Shown: positions 33,253-42,728 of the stretch, one piece after another | How positions within the stretch are numbered: the first letter of the stretch is position 1 | Layout of the letters: each line of letters begins with the position of its first letter | Assembly: GCA_041743935.1 (NCBI GenBank) | Contig: JBGTLU010000057.1 | Location: forward strand, 7,166-71,165 | Reading direction: 5' to 3' | Length of the DNA stretch: 64,000 nucleotides | From: JBGTLU01 sp041743935 | Lineage (GTDB): Bacteria > Bacteroidota > Bacteroidia > Sphingobacteriales > Sphingobacteriaceae | Notes under the pieces: generated by a model | What the model saw: only the letters and a program-made list of their open reading frames with translations | What the model was told of the DNA's origin: nothing | Databases searched by the model: none | Program-made: the position numbers and the translations under genes

Positions 33253-36066
33253 ATGCCCAAAAACCCCGAAATCCGCTCCATTCTAATTATCGGCTCCGGC
33301 CCAATAGTAATTGGTCAGGCCTGTGAATTTGATTATGCAGGTTCTCAAGCCTCCCTCTCTTTAAAAGAGGAAGGGATAGAAGTTTCCATCATCAATAGTA
33401 ATCCGGCAACTATCATGACAGATAAGGTGATTGCCGACAACGTGTATCTTTTGCCATTGAACTGTGACTCCATTATAAAAATATTGGAAGAACGAAAAAT
33501 AGACGCAGTGCTACCAACCATGGGCGGACAAACAGCTCTAAACCTTTGCATAGAAGCAGAGAACCGTGGAATATGGGAAAAATATGGAGTGAAAATAATA
33601 GGAGTTGCCATTGATGCCATTGAAAAAACAGAGAATAGAGAAGCGTTCAGAAAGTTAATGGTAGATATTGGTGTGGGAGTTGCGCCATCGCGCATAGCCA
33701 ACTCTTTTTTAGAAGGCAAAGAAGCAGCTCAAGTTATAGGATATCCTTTGGTAATTAGACCTTCTTATACACTTGGAGGTTCAGGTGGCGGATTTGTACA
33801 TAGCAAAGACGAGATTGATGCCGCACTAAACCGCGGTTTGCAGGCTTCGCCAACGCACGAGGTATTGGTTGAAAAAGCCGTTTTGGGATGGAAAGAGTTT
33901 GAATTAGAATTACTGAGAGATAATAATGATAACGTCATCATCATTTGTTCCATTGAGAATTTTGATCCGATGGGAATACACACCGGTGATTCGATTACCG
34001 TTGCCCCTGCCATGACTTTAAGCGATAGGGCTTATCAAGAAATGCGCAACCAAGCCATTAAAATGATGCGAGCTATTGGCGATTTTGCCGGAGGGTGTAA
34101 CGTTCAGTTTTCTGTAAATCCAGAAAACGACGAGATCATCGCCATTGAAATTAACCCTAGAGTTTCTCGCTCCTCTGCACTAGCCTCTAAAGCAACAGGA
34201 TATCCGATTGCTAAAATTGCTGCAAAACTAGCGATAGGCTACAATTTAGATGAAATTGAAAATCAAATCACCAAAACAACTTCTGCCTATTTTGAGCCAA
34301 GCATTGATTATGTAATTGTAAAAATTCCTCGTTGGAATTTCGATAAGTTTAAAGGAGCTAACCGTCAATTAGGGCTCCAAATGAAATCCGTTGGCGAAGT
34401 TATGGGAATAGGCCGAAGCTTTAATGAAGCACTTCAAAAAGCCTGTCAATCCTTAGAAACTAATCGTTGGGGAATTGGTTCTGATGGCCGTCAGCTCAGA
34501 AATTTAGAAGAAATAATGTACAGCCTAGAACACCCAAGTTGGGATAGGTTGTTTCATGTAAAAGATGCGTTGAGTTTAGGTGTTCCCATTACATCCATAC
34601 AAAAAGCCACCAAAATAGACAGGTGGTTTTTAATGCAAATAAATGAATTGGTACTTATTGAAATGGAAGTGAAAAGATATTCCATAAATAGTCTTCCAAT
34701 TGATTTATTGCGAAATGCTAAAGAGATGGGATTTTCTGACCTGCAAATTGCATATTTGATTGGATGCACCGAAGATGAAATTTACGCCAAACGTAAAGCA
34801 GCAGGCATTACTCGTGTATACAAAATGGTTGATACTTGTGCGGCTGAGTTTAAAGCACAAACCCCTTATTTCTATTCTACGTTCGAAACCGAGAATGAAT
34901 CGAAAGCAAGCGATAGAAAAAAGATTGTGGTACTAGGTTCGGGCCCAAACCGCATTGGGCAAGGGATAGAGTTTGATTATTCGTGTGTTCATGGATTGAT
35001 GGCTGCTAAAGAATGCGGCTTTGAAGCCATCATGATAAACTGTAATCCCGAAACAGTTTCAACCGATTTTAACATGGCTGATAAACTCTATTTCGAGCCA
35101 GTATTTTGGGAACACGTTAGAGAAATTCTAGATTTAGAAAAACCCGAAGGAGTAATTGTGCAATTAGGAGGGCAAACCGCACTTAAAATGGCAGAAAAAT
35201 TACACCAGCAAGGGATAAAAATCATTGGTACTTCGTATGATAACATGGATATTGCTGAAGACCGCGGACGTTTTTCGGACTTATTGAAAGACCTTGGAAT
35301 ACCATATCCAAAATATGGTGTTGCCGAAACTGCCGAAGATGCTTTGCGAGTAGCAAAAGAAGTGGGATATCCGGTTTTAGTAAGGCCAAGTTATGTTCTG
35401 GGCGGACAGGGGATGAGTATAGTCATCAATGACGAGGAGCTAGAGCGCGCCGTAGTTAAATTACTACGCGATATTCCGGGTAACCGTGTATTGATAGATC
35501 ATTTCTTAGATCGTGCGGAAGAAGCAGAATCAGATTCTATTTGCGATGGAGATGAGGTTCATATAATCGGCTTGATGGAACACATAGAGCCAGCCGGGAT
35601 ACACTCCGGAGACTCTAGTGCAGTGCTTCCACCTTTCAGTTTATCCGAGGCAACCATTGCAAAAATGGAAGAATACACTAAAAAACTAGCTTTTTCTTTG
35701 GGTGTAAAAGGACTATTAAACATACAATTTGCAATTAAAAACGAAGATGTATATGTAATTGAAGCGAACCCTAGAGCATCCAGAACAGTGCCGTTTATTG
35801 CCAAAGCCTATGACGTTCCGTATATAAATATTGCCACCAAGGTGATGCTAGGAGTGAACAAGCTAAAAGATTTTACCATCCAACCCAAGCTAAAAGGATT
35901 TGCTATTAAAGAACCTATTTTTTCATTTGATAAATTTCCGGAAGTAAACAAAGAACTCGGTCCGGAAATGAAATCTACCGGTGAAGCTATTCGTTTTATT
36001 AAGGATTTGGAGGATGAGTATTTTAGAACGTTGTACAAAGAAAAATCCATGTATTTGAGTAAATAA
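33253..36066 (+). CDS. carB: carbamoyl-phosphate synthase large subunit
   Basis: A 937-residue enzyme making carbamoyl phosphate for pyrimidine and arginine synthesis. Two homologous ATP-grasp halves are visible: the first starts with ILIIGSGPIVIGQACEFDY and includes PTMGGQTALNLC, RPSYTLGGSGGG and EINPRVSRSSALASKATG; the second starts with VVLGSGPNRIGQGIEFDYSC and includes RPSYVLGGQGMSI and EANPRASRTVPF. The usual C-terminal MGS-like allosteric domain is much shortened: the chain ends soon after IRFIKDLEDEYF, about 130 residues less than E. coli CarB, suggesting loss of UMP/ornithine control. I start at ATG 33253 (MPKNPEIRSILI); the TTG at 33208 gives an atypical extension. carA is not in the window. 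Confidence 0.94.
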   Translation: MPKNPEIRSILIIGSGPIVIGQACEFDYAGSQASLSLKEEGIEVSIINSNPATIMTDKVIADNVYLLPLNCDSIIKILEERKIDAVLPTMGGQTALNLCIEAENRGIWEKYGVKIIGVAIDAIEKTENREAFRKLMVDIGVGVAPSRIANSFLEGKEAAQVIGYPLVIRPSYTLGGSGGGFVHSKDEIDAALNRGLQASPTHEVLVEKAVLGWKEFELELLRDNNDNVIIICSIENFDPMGIHTGDSITVAPAMTLSDRAYQEMRNQAIKMMRAIGDFAGGCNVQFSVNPENDEIIAIEINPRVSRSSALASKATGYPIAKIAAKLAIGYNLDEIENQITKTTSAYFEPSIDYVIVKIPRWNFDKFKGANRQLGLQMKSVGEVMGIGRSFNEALQKACQSLETNRWGIGSDGRQLRNLEEIMYSLEHPSWDRLFHVKDALSLGVPITSIQKATKIDRWFLMQINELVLIEMEVKRYSINSLPIDLLRNAKEMGFSDLQIAYLIGCTEDEIYAKRKAAGITRVYKMVDTCAAEFKAQTPYFYSTFETENESKASDRKKIVVLGSGPNRIGQGIEFDYSCVHGLMAAKECGFEAIMINCNPETVSTDFNMADKLYFEPVFWEHVREILDLEKPEGVIVQLGGQTALKMAEKLHQQGIKIIGTSYDNMDIAEDRGRFSDLLKDLGIPYPKYGVAETAEDALRVAKEVGYPVLVRPSYVLGGQGMSIVINDEELERAVVKLLRDIPGNRVLIDHFLDRAEEAESDSICDGDEVHIIGLMEHIEPAGIHSGDSSAVLPPFSLSEATIAKMEEYTKKLAFSLGVKGLLNIQFAIKNEDVYVIEANPRASRTVPFIAKAYDVPYINIATKVMLGVNKLKDFTIQPKLKGFAIKEPIFSFDKFPEVNKELGPEMKSTGEAIRFIKDLEDEYFRTLYKEKSMYLSK

Positions 36067-36203
36067 TTGATATACAGGGCTCACGGTTTCGTCTCTTATC
36101 ATCCACATAAAAAAATTTTACATAATCATGGCTTAAAAGATGTACCTTGCGCCAATTCTAGAAAAGGAGCACAGAGTTCCTTTTCGTTTTTTATACCCAA
36201 TAC

Positions 36204-37472
36204 ATGTTATTTTCTGAATTAAACATAATACAACCCATTCTTAAAGCACTACAAGAAGAAGGGTACACCACACCAACCCCAATACAAACCCAAGCAATTC
36301 CGGAGATTTTAGCCGGAAACGATTTACTAGGATGTGCCCAAACAGGCACAGGTAAAACAGCCGCTTTTGCCATCCCTATCGTTCAATTATTAAGTGCTAC
36401 ATCCCCAAAGGGTCAACGCAATAAAATAAGAAGTTTAATTGTAACCCCAACTCGCGAGCTTGCCATCCAAATAGAAGAAAGCTTTAGAGCATATGGTCGC
36501 CATAGTGGGTTAAAATATACGGTCATTTTTGGCGGAGTAAACCAGCACCAACAAACGGTTGCATTACATAAAGGGATTGATATTCTAATAGCAACTCCCG
36601 GCAGGTTATTAGACCTCATCAACCAAGGACATATAAGTTTAAGTGAAATTGAACTTTTTGTATTGGATGAAGCAGATAGAATGTTGGATATGGGATTTAT
36701 CCACGATGTAAAAAAATTGCTGATGTTATTACCAAGAAAAAGACAATCTCTGTTTTTTTCTGCTACCATGCCTCCAGAAATTGTAAAACTAGCCGATAGC
36801 ATTTTGGTAAACCCGGTAAAAGTTTCGGTTACCCCGCCATCCTCCACTGTAGATATTATAAACCAGCAAATCTATTTTGTGGATAAGGGCAATAAGAATG
36901 CTTTGTTGATGGATATTTTAAAAAACAAAGACATTAAAACTGCATTGGTATTTACTAGAACCAAGCACGGTGCCGATAAAATCGTGAAGGTGTTATTGAA
37001 GAATAACATTAAAGCCGAAGCAATCCACGGGAATAAAGCACAAAATGCCCGTCAAAGAGCCTTAAGTAATTTTAAAGCACAAACTACTCGAGTTTTAGTA
37101 GCGACCGATATTGCGGCCCGTGGAATAGATGTAGATGAATTAGAGTTTGTTATAAACTACGACATGCCAAACGTGCCGGAAACCTATGTACACAGAATTG
37201 GTAGAACAGGTAGGGCTGGCGCAAATGGTACCGCCATTTCTTTTTGCGATACCGAAGAAAAAGCCTATTTGAAAGATGTGGAAAAACTGATTAAGAAATC
37301 TATACCTGTAATGGATAATCATGATTTTCCACTAAAAAATCATCAGGTAGAAAAGAAAAAATCTAACGATAGACCACCCAAGCGTAAACCAGAACAACAC
37401 ACAACCGAAGCTAAGCCCCAAAACGCCTCAAAGAAAAAATTTAATCGTTCTGGGTCATTTCGGAGCAGATAA
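36204..37472 (+). CDS. rhlE: DEAD-box RNA helicase, RhlE type
   Basis: A 422-residue ATP-dependent RNA helicase. All core motifs are present in order: the Q motif GYTTPTPIQTQAI, Walker A AQTGTGKT, PTREL, TPGR, DEAD in VLDEADRML, SAT, and in the second RecA domain ATDIAARGIDV and HRIGRTGR. The last 55 residues are a basic, low-complexity tail (EKKKSNDRPPKRKPEQ) typical of RhlE proteins and likely RNA-binding. Roles of the family are in ribosome assembly and RNA turnover. It lies 137 bp after carB with no obvious terminator between them, and three very small membrane-protein genes follow. Confidence 0.92.
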   Translation: MLFSELNIIQPILKALQEEGYTTPTPIQTQAIPEILAGNDLLGCAQTGTGKTAAFAIPIVQLLSATSPKGQRNKIRSLIVTPTRELAIQIEESFRAYGRHSGLKYTVIFGGVNQHQQTVALHKGIDILIATPGRLLDLINQGHISLSEIELFVLDEADRMLDMGFIHDVKKLLMLLPRKRQSLFFSATMPPEIVKLADSILVNPVKVSVTPPSSTVDIINQQIYFVDKGNKNALLMDILKNKDIKTALVFTRTKHGADKIVKVLLKNNIKAEAIHGNKAQNARQRALSNFKAQTTRVLVATDIAARGIDVDELEFVINYDMPNVPETYVHRIGRTGRAGANGTAISFCDTEEKAYLKDVEKLIKKSIPVMDNHDFPLKNHQVEKKKSNDRPPKRKPEQHTTEAKPQNASKKKFNRSGSFRSR

Positions 37473-37511
37473 TTTTTTGTTTTATCATCAAATTACTAGG
37501 TTTACTCTATC

Positions 37512-37772
37512 ATGAGCGCAACCGTTATTCTTTCTATATTAATAACCACTTTATTAATTAGCTTTTGGCTTGAGTTTGCATATTTCAAAAATGCTAAACC
37601 ACAAACTAAAATGTATTTTAAAGTCATTTGGGCTATATTTTACTTAATTATTGCGTGTGCTTTATATGTTTACTATCCCGATGGATATGTGCAATATGCA
37701 TTTCTGGCTTTTTCAGGGATTAGATTTTATAGTGCCATTAAGTTTTATAAAGAATCTAAAAAAACTGCCTAG
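37512..37772 (+). CDS. small membrane protein, unknown (1 of 3)
   Basis: An 86-residue protein with an N-terminal hydrophobic helix (about 4-24), a second at about 36-55 (VIWAIFYLIIACALYVYY) and a weaker third (YVQYAFLAFSGIRFY). The basic C-terminus (KFYKESKKTA) should be cytoplasmic. I recognise no family. It begins 39 bp after the helicase gene and ends 10 bp before the next small membrane gene, so the three small genes and perhaps the helicase are co-transcribed. A 126-codon overlapping frame starting at 37651 is only an extension of the next gene. Confidence 0.7.
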   Translation: MSATVILSILITTLLISFWLEFAYFKNAKPQTKMYFKVIWAIFYLIIACALYVYYPDGYVQYAFLAFSGIRFYSAIKFYKESKKTA

Positions 37773-37782
37773 AAATGTAATT

Positions 37783-38031
37783 ATGAAAGAATTAACCCTA
37801 TTTGTACTCGCAATTATTTTAATTGTAGGCCCCAGAATATTATTTAAAAAATTGCCCCGAAAAACAAAAATAATAATAGAGGCTTCTGCTGCCCTGATGC
37901 TTTTATTGATGGCCATTTTGTGGAGTACCGATGATCAGTACAAAGCAAGTGTAGTTTTAGGAGTTTTGGCAATTATGAGGTTAATGTTTTCGGCATGGGA
38001 TTACATTGAACTAAAAAACACCCCACAATGA
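37783..38031 (+). CDS. small membrane protein, unknown (2 of 3)
   Basis: An 82-residue protein from ATG 37783. Three hydrophobic stretches are visible: ELTLFVLAIILIVGPRILF, IIEASAALMLLLMAILW and VVLGVLAIMRLMFSAW, with a basic loop KKLPRKTK between the first two. The open frame extends upstream to 37651, but that part overlaps the preceding gene and begins with unlikely sequence, so the internal ATG is preferred. Its stop codon overlaps the start of the third small gene (ATGA at 38028). I recognise no family. Confidence 0.68.
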   Translation: MKELTLFVLAIILIVGPRILFKKLPRKTKIIIEASAALMLLLMAILWSTDDQYKASVVLGVLAIMRLMFSAWDYIELKNTPQ

Positions 38032-38204
38032 AAAAGCAAGCCACCATAATGGTTATTTTATTTCTTGTTGCCACTATTGGAGTTGTTATGATAGTAAACG
38101 CTATAATGAGCGGTGAATGGTGGCGAATTATAGCTACAGTGCTAGGTATTACCCTTGTGGTTTATTTTTTAATAAAAGTGCTAAATAGCCTGCCGGCTGA
38201 TTAA
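38028..38204 (+). CDS. 58-residue membrane protein, unknown (3 of 3)
   Basis: This short gene was read directly from the sequence: ATG 38028 to TAA 38204. It encodes 58 residues with two hydrophobic helices, IMVILFLVATIGVVMIV and IIATVLGITLVVYFLIKVL, joined by NAIMSGEWWR. Its start codon overlaps the stop of the preceding gene by the coupled ATGA arrangement, which is good evidence that it is translated. Its last 4 bases overlap the end of the convergent hibernation-factor gene. Confidence 0.65.
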   Translation: MKKQATIMVILFLVATIGVVMIVNAIMSGEWWRIIATVLGITLVVYFLIKVLNSLPAD

Positions 38205-38515
38205 TGATTTCTCAATTTTCCTACTATAGTTTCTAGGGCGTTCATTGCCTTTTCTACCGATCCTTTTAATGCATCTTCAACCGTTTTAGCATCGTTTGTT
38301 ACTGCAATTGGTTGTATATTCTCTAACCGTATTTCTAACAAACATTGTTTGTCGTTTCCGTAATCTTTAGAGCCGTTCACATCTCGCAAGTGAACTTCTA
38401 CACGTGTTATTTGATTACTAAATCGATCTAATTTTTGACTGATGAACTCATTAACATAATTCGTAAATCGTACTCCCCCTTCAATGTTGTTATCGGTATT
38501 AACTTGTATTTTCAT
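38201..38515 (-). CDS. hpf: ribosome hibernation promoting factor, short HPF/RaiA (YfiA) family
   Basis: A 104-residue protein with the HPF/RaiA beta-alpha-beta-beta-beta-alpha layout: MKIQVNTDNNIEGG, a helix ending KLDRFSNQITRVEV, the strand HLRDVNGSKDYGNDKQCLLEI and the C-terminal helix DALKGSVEKAMNALETIVGKL. It binds the decoding region of the 30S subunit in stationary phase and suppresses translation. There is no long-HPF dimerisation domain. The divergence from E. coli prevents a firm choice between HPF and RaiA names. Possibly it is transcribed after anmK on the same strand, with a 96-bp gap. Confidence 0.85.
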   Translation of the reverse strand: MKIQVNTDNNIEGGVRFTNYVNEFISQKLDRFSNQITRVEVHLRDVNGSKDYGNDKQCLLEIRLENIQPIAVTNDAKTVEDALKGSVEKAMNALETIVGKLRNH

Positions 38516-38611
38516 GAATTATTTTTTTTAAATGATATGGCTTAATATAATAATTTTTAGATGTTTTGATATTAGATTTTAAATAAAAATTAAAAATAAA
38601 CCCATTTGTTT

Positions 38612-39799
38612 TTATGTAGGGAAAGAGACCTTACCCATAAACACTTCCGGAATATTTGCTGATTTATTTCCTATTGTTTTGCTAGATGCTACCGATTCGT
38701 TGGCTAATGCTGCAAATATAAGTCCTTCTTTTGCTTGAGGCTCAACACCCAAATCACGGAATGAATGTACCGGAACAGATTTTAACTTTTCTTGTAATCT
38801 TTTTAATAAATAATCATTTTTTTCGCCCCCACCACTAACGTATAGCTTAGTAGTTTTAGACTTAGGAACTCCACCCATTTTTAGGGCGTTCACAATAACC
38901 CAAACGGTAAATTCAGTAAGAGTGCATATAATATCTGCTGGCTCTACACTCAGTCCATCTAAACATTGTACAACATACAAAGCATTAAACTCTTCGGGTC
39001 CGGTACTTCTTGGAATTGATTTTTTAAAAAAGGCATGGTTTTTTAAACACTTCATGAATTCGGCATGTATTTTTCCGCTAGATGCAATTTTTCCGGAGTC
39101 ATCAAACTTTGCGTTAAAATAGGTGTTTGCAGCCCAATCCATAAGGGTGTTTCCGGGGCCACAGTCGGTAGTAAAGATATTTTTAGTACCCGATTTTGGC
39201 AGATAAGTATAGTTGCTAATTCCGCCAATGTTTAATAAGATTCTATCTTCCTCTTTACTTCTAAAAAGTAAACCATCGCCATACACAGCCAATGGAGCCC
39301 CTTCGCCTCCGGCAGCAATATGTTTTTGTCTAAAATCAGACAAGGTTATAATGCCTGTTATCTTAGCTATATGATCTGCATCCCCAATTTGTAGTGTGGC
39401 ATTGGGTTTTCCCTCTATGCCATGGAAATGTATTGGTGCATGATAAACCGTTTGACCATGGCTTGCTATTAAATCAACATCTCCTGTTTGTATTTTCCAT
39501 TTTTTAAGTTGAGTTCGGATGATATTGCCATACCAAATGCCTAAATCTGCATGCAATAAAGTGAGTTGTTGAAAATCTATGGTTTGCTTAGCAAAGACTT
39601 GTTCTATCTCTATTTGTAATTTTTCAGGATAGGCATGTGATGCAAATTCTTCAATCACAAAACTTGTTTCTAACCCCGATGAAAAAAAACGGCACAAAAC
39701 CAGATCTAATCCGTCTCTAGAAGTCCCAGACATCAACCCAAGTATTACTCTGCTTGATTTTTGAGCTGTCTCATATAGCTTTAATACATTCGGGTTCAT
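38612..39799 (-). CDS. anmK: anhydro-N-acetylmuramic acid kinase
   Basis: A 395-residue sugar kinase of peptidoglycan recycling, converting 1,6-anhydro-MurNAc and ATP to MurNAc-6-phosphate. Signatures are GLMSGTSRDGLDLVLCRF near residue 21 (phosphate 1 loop), ASHGQTVYH, ATLQIGDADHIA, LNIGGISNYTYLP, FTTDCGPGNTLMDW, and VSGGGEKNDYL (adenosine region). The catalytic Asp of SRDGLD is present and the length is typical. It is divergent from the M16 peptidase gene, with only 49 bp between the starts. Confidence 0.95.
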   Translation of the reverse strand: MNPNVLKLYETAQKSSRVILGLMSGTSRDGLDLVLCRFFSSGLETSFVIEEFASHAYPEKLQIEIEQVFAKQTIDFQQLTLLHADLGIWYGNIIRTQLKKWKIQTGDVDLIASHGQTVYHAPIHFHGIEGKPNATLQIGDADHIAKITGIITLSDFRQKHIAAGGEGAPLAVYGDGLLFRSKEEDRILLNIGGISNYTYLPKSGTKNIFTTDCGPGNTLMDWAANTYFNAKFDDSGKIASSGKIHAEFMKCLKNHAFFKKSIPRSTGPEEFNALYVVQCLDGLSVEPADIICTLTEFTVWVIVNALKMGGVPKSKTTKLYVSGGGEKNDYLLKRLQEKLKSVPVHSFRDLGVEPQAKEGLIFAALANESVASSKTIGNKSANIPEVFMGKVSFPT

Positions 39800-39848
39800 G
39801 CCAATTATTTAGATGAAAACGCTATTTTAGCATAAAATCTTATCAAAC

Positions 39849-42650
39849 ATGAAAAAAATCATTGGTTACCTACTCTTATTCGCTCTCCTTATTAATTACA
39901 ACATAGTAAATGCACAAACTAAAACTAGTGCAAAATTACCCATCGACCCAAATGTAAAAATTGGTACGCTTACTAACGGGTTAAAATACTATATCCGTAA
40001 GAATAGTAAGCCCGAAAACAGAGCCGAATTACGTTTAGTAGTACATGCAGGATCCATGCAAGAAGATGAAGACCAACTAGGATTGGCACATTTTGTAGAG
40101 CACATGGCATTTAATGGAACCAAGAATTTTGCAAAATCAGAATTGGTAGATTTTCTTGAATCATCAGGAATTAGATTTGGCGCCGACTTAAATGCATACA
40201 CCAGTTTTGATGAAACGGTTTATATGCTTACCCTACCAACCGATTCTCCGACGATATTTAAAAAAGGATTTCAGGTATTGGAAGAATGGGCTCATAATGT
40301 TTCATTTGACCCGCAAGAAATTGACAAAGAACGTGGTGTAGTTATAGAAGAATGGCGATTGGGCCGTGGTGCAGAAGCTCGCATGCGCGATCGTTATTTT
40401 TCAACCCTTTTATCGGGCTCAAGATATGCTGATCGTTTGCCCATTGGCACATTAGGTATTCTTCAAAACTTTAAACACGAAACTTTAATTAGGTATTATA
40501 AAGAATGGTACCGCCCGGATTTAATGTCCATAATTGCTGTGGGAGATTTTGATGTTGCCGAGGTAGAAGCACTCATAAAAAAACAATTCTCTGGAATTAA
40601 ACCAGTAACTAACCCCAGAAAGAAATTACCCGCCACCATCCCTGATCATAAAGAAACATTGGTGGCCATTGAAACCGACCCCGAAACACAGTTTACCAGA
40701 GTAAACGTGTACTATAAGCAACCAGCTTTTCAAAGCACTACAGAATTAGAATATCGCCAAGGATTGGTTCATTCTTTATTTAACTCCATGTTAAATGCCC
40801 GAATAGCCGAACTACAACAACAAGCTAACCCGCCTTTTTTAGCAGGTTTTAGTAGTTATGGGGGATTTATTGGAGATAAAGATGCATTTACCATAGGTGC
40901 TGTTACTCGCGATGGGAACTTTAAAAATGCCTTAAATGTTGTATTAGCTGAAGCCCTTCGGTTAGAAGCTTTTGGCTTTACCCCAACGGAATTAGAAAGA
41001 GCAAAAACATCTATGCTTAATTCTATAGAAAGAGCATATACCGAGAGAGATAAGACAGAATCCTACCAATATGCAGAGGAATATGTACGTAATTATTTAC
41101 GCAACGAAACCATTCCTGGTTTAGAAGTGGAATATGCTATTTATAAGAAATATGTAAACGGTATTGATATAAAAGAAGTAAATAATTTGGCAGTTAATTG
41201 GATTGGAGAAGAAAACAGAGTGGTGGTAATAACCGCACCAGAACCCGAAAAAGATAAATTATTAACTAAAGCCGAAATAATAGAACTACTTGATAACACC
41301 AGTAAACTTACCCTTACTCCATATGTAGATAAGGTAAGTTCTGCTCCTTTAATTGCAAAAATACCTTCACCAAGTAAAGTAATTTCAGAAAAAAAACTAG
41401 ATGAAATTGGAGTTACTGAATGGATTTTAGCCAACGGAGCAAAAGTAATTATAAAACCCACCACGTTTAAAAACGATGAAATTTTATTTAATGCTTCCAG
41501 TCCGGGTGGCCATTCACTATATCCAGATAAAGATTATTTAGATGCCGCATATGCATCTCAAATTATGCAAATAAGTGGTTTGGGTGAGTTTGGATTTGTA
41601 GAATTACAAAAATACTTATCCGGCAAAGTGGCTAGATTAAGCCCATCTATTGGTGAAATTAGCGAAGGCTTATCTGGCAACACCACCCCCAAAGACTTAG
41701 AAACGTTTATGCAACTCTTGTTTTCTTATTTTACCCAACCAAGAGCAGATAGCGTTTCATTTATGAGTTTTACTAATAGCATTAGTGGAATTTTGGCAAA
41801 CCGTGGAGCAAACCCAGAAGCAGTATTTTCAGATTCTATTCAAGCCATCATAAGTAATTACAACGTTAGAAGAATGACTCCTGTTGCCAGTCAGTTCCAA
41901 GAATTAGATTTACAAAACATGTATAAAATCTTTAAAGAAAGATTTAATGATCCGAGTGATTTTACTTTCATTTTTGTTGGAAACATTGATACCGAAATAT
42001 TAAAACCATTAGTAGAAACCTATATTGGAGGTATACCTTCTGCCGGCAAAAGAGAAAACTTTAAAAATTTAGGAATTATACCTCCTAGCGGGGTTGTGAA
42101 AAGAGTAGTAAACAAGGGAACAGAACCCAAAAGTAGAGTACAGTTAATTTTTTCAGGTGACTTTAATTGGAATACCGATGAGGTATTTGCAATTAGTGCC
42201 TTACAAGATGTGTTAGATATTAAACTTAGAGAAAGTTTGCGCGAAGATGCTGGGGGCGTGTATGGGGTTGGTATTAGTGCTGTGCCGAGTAAATTGCCAT
42301 CGAGCAGATATACCTTAAACATTGGTTTTGGCTGTGCACCCGAAAACGTAGATAAGTTAGTTGATTTGGTTTTTGCAGAAATAAATAAACTGAAAAAAGA
42401 CGGGGCTACTTCTACAGACCTTCTAAAAGTAATTGAGATAGATAAGCGCGATAGAGAAACCAGTTTAAAAGAAAACCGCTTTTGGTTGGGTCAGCTTAAC
42501 CGATATTATACCCTAAATGAGAACCCATTAGGACTGCTAGATTTTGATAAAAATCTAGAAAAAGTAACTACCGAGACCGTTAAAAAAGCGGCAAATAAAT
42601 ATTTAAACGAAGCTAATTACATTAAAGTAGTGTTGATGCCAGAGAATTAG
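39849..42650 (+). CDS. M16 family zinc peptidase (insulinase/pitrilysin type)
   Basis: A 933-residue export protein with a signal peptide (to about residue 22, NAQT). It has the two-half M16 architecture. The active half contains the inverted zinc motif HFVEHMAFNGT (HxxEH, near residue 80) with the downstream Glu in ERGVVIEEWR. The second, inactive half (from about 500) ends with DPSDFTFIFVGNID and LREDAGGVYGVG, which carries the Arg/Tyr substrate pocket. It is a periplasmic peptidase that degrades short peptides in a closed chamber. It ends at a strong terminator shared with the convergent frr region. Confidence 0.92.
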   Translation: MKKIIGYLLLFALLINYNIVNAQTKTSAKLPIDPNVKIGTLTNGLKYYIRKNSKPENRAELRLVVHAGSMQEDEDQLGLAHFVEHMAFNGTKNFAKSELVDFLESSGIRFGADLNAYTSFDETVYMLTLPTDSPTIFKKGFQVLEEWAHNVSFDPQEIDKERGVVIEEWRLGRGAEARMRDRYFSTLLSGSRYADRLPIGTLGILQNFKHETLIRYYKEWYRPDLMSIIAVGDFDVAEVEALIKKQFSGIKPVTNPRKKLPATIPDHKETLVAIETDPETQFTRVNVYYKQPAFQSTTELEYRQGLVHSLFNSMLNARIAELQQQANPPFLAGFSSYGGFIGDKDAFTIGAVTRDGNFKNALNVVLAEALRLEAFGFTPTELERAKTSMLNSIERAYTERDKTESYQYAEEYVRNYLRNETIPGLEVEYAIYKKYVNGIDIKEVNNLAVNWIGEENRVVVITAPEPEKDKLLTKAEIIELLDNTSKLTLTPYVDKVSSAPLIAKIPSPSKVISEKKLDEIGVTEWILANGAKVIIKPTTFKNDEILFNASSPGGHSLYPDKDYLDAAYASQIMQISGLGEFGFVELQKYLSGKVARLSPSIGEISEGLSGNTTPKDLETFMQLLFSYFTQPRADSVSFMSFTNSISGILANRGANPEAVFSDSIQAIISNYNVRRMTPVASQFQELDLQNMYKIFKERFNDPSDFTFIFVGNIDTEILKPLVETYIGGIPSAGKRENFKNLGIIPPSGVVKRVVNKGTEPKSRVQLIFSGDFNWNTDEVFAISALQDVLDIKLRESLREDAGGVYGVGISAVPSKLPSSRYTLNIGFGCAPENVDKLVDLVFAEINKLKKDGATSTDLLKVIEIDKRDRETSLKENRFWLGQLNRYYTLNENPLGLLDFDKNLEKVTTETVKKAANKYLNEANYIKVVLMPEN

Positions 42651-42667
42651 ACGGAAGTTTGACTTTT

Positions 42668-42712
42668 AACGAAACAGCCCCGACGATTTCGTCGGGGCTG
42701 TTTCGTTTTTTA
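42668..42712 (+). terminator. Rho-independent terminator after the M16 gene
   Basis: A long, nearly perfect stem (AACGAAACAGCCCCGACG pairing with its complement up to 42707) with a TTTC-type loop is followed by T residues. Its core GCCCCGACG recurs in the terminator at 16497. It can also end frr transcription read from the other side. Confidence 0.92.
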
Positions 42713-42728
42713 GTATTTACGTGAGGTT

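Noticed and set aside
37651..37782. Longer 126-residue version of the second small membrane protein
   Set aside because: The extension overlaps the preceding gene almost completely and ATG 37783 gives a clean membrane N-terminus.
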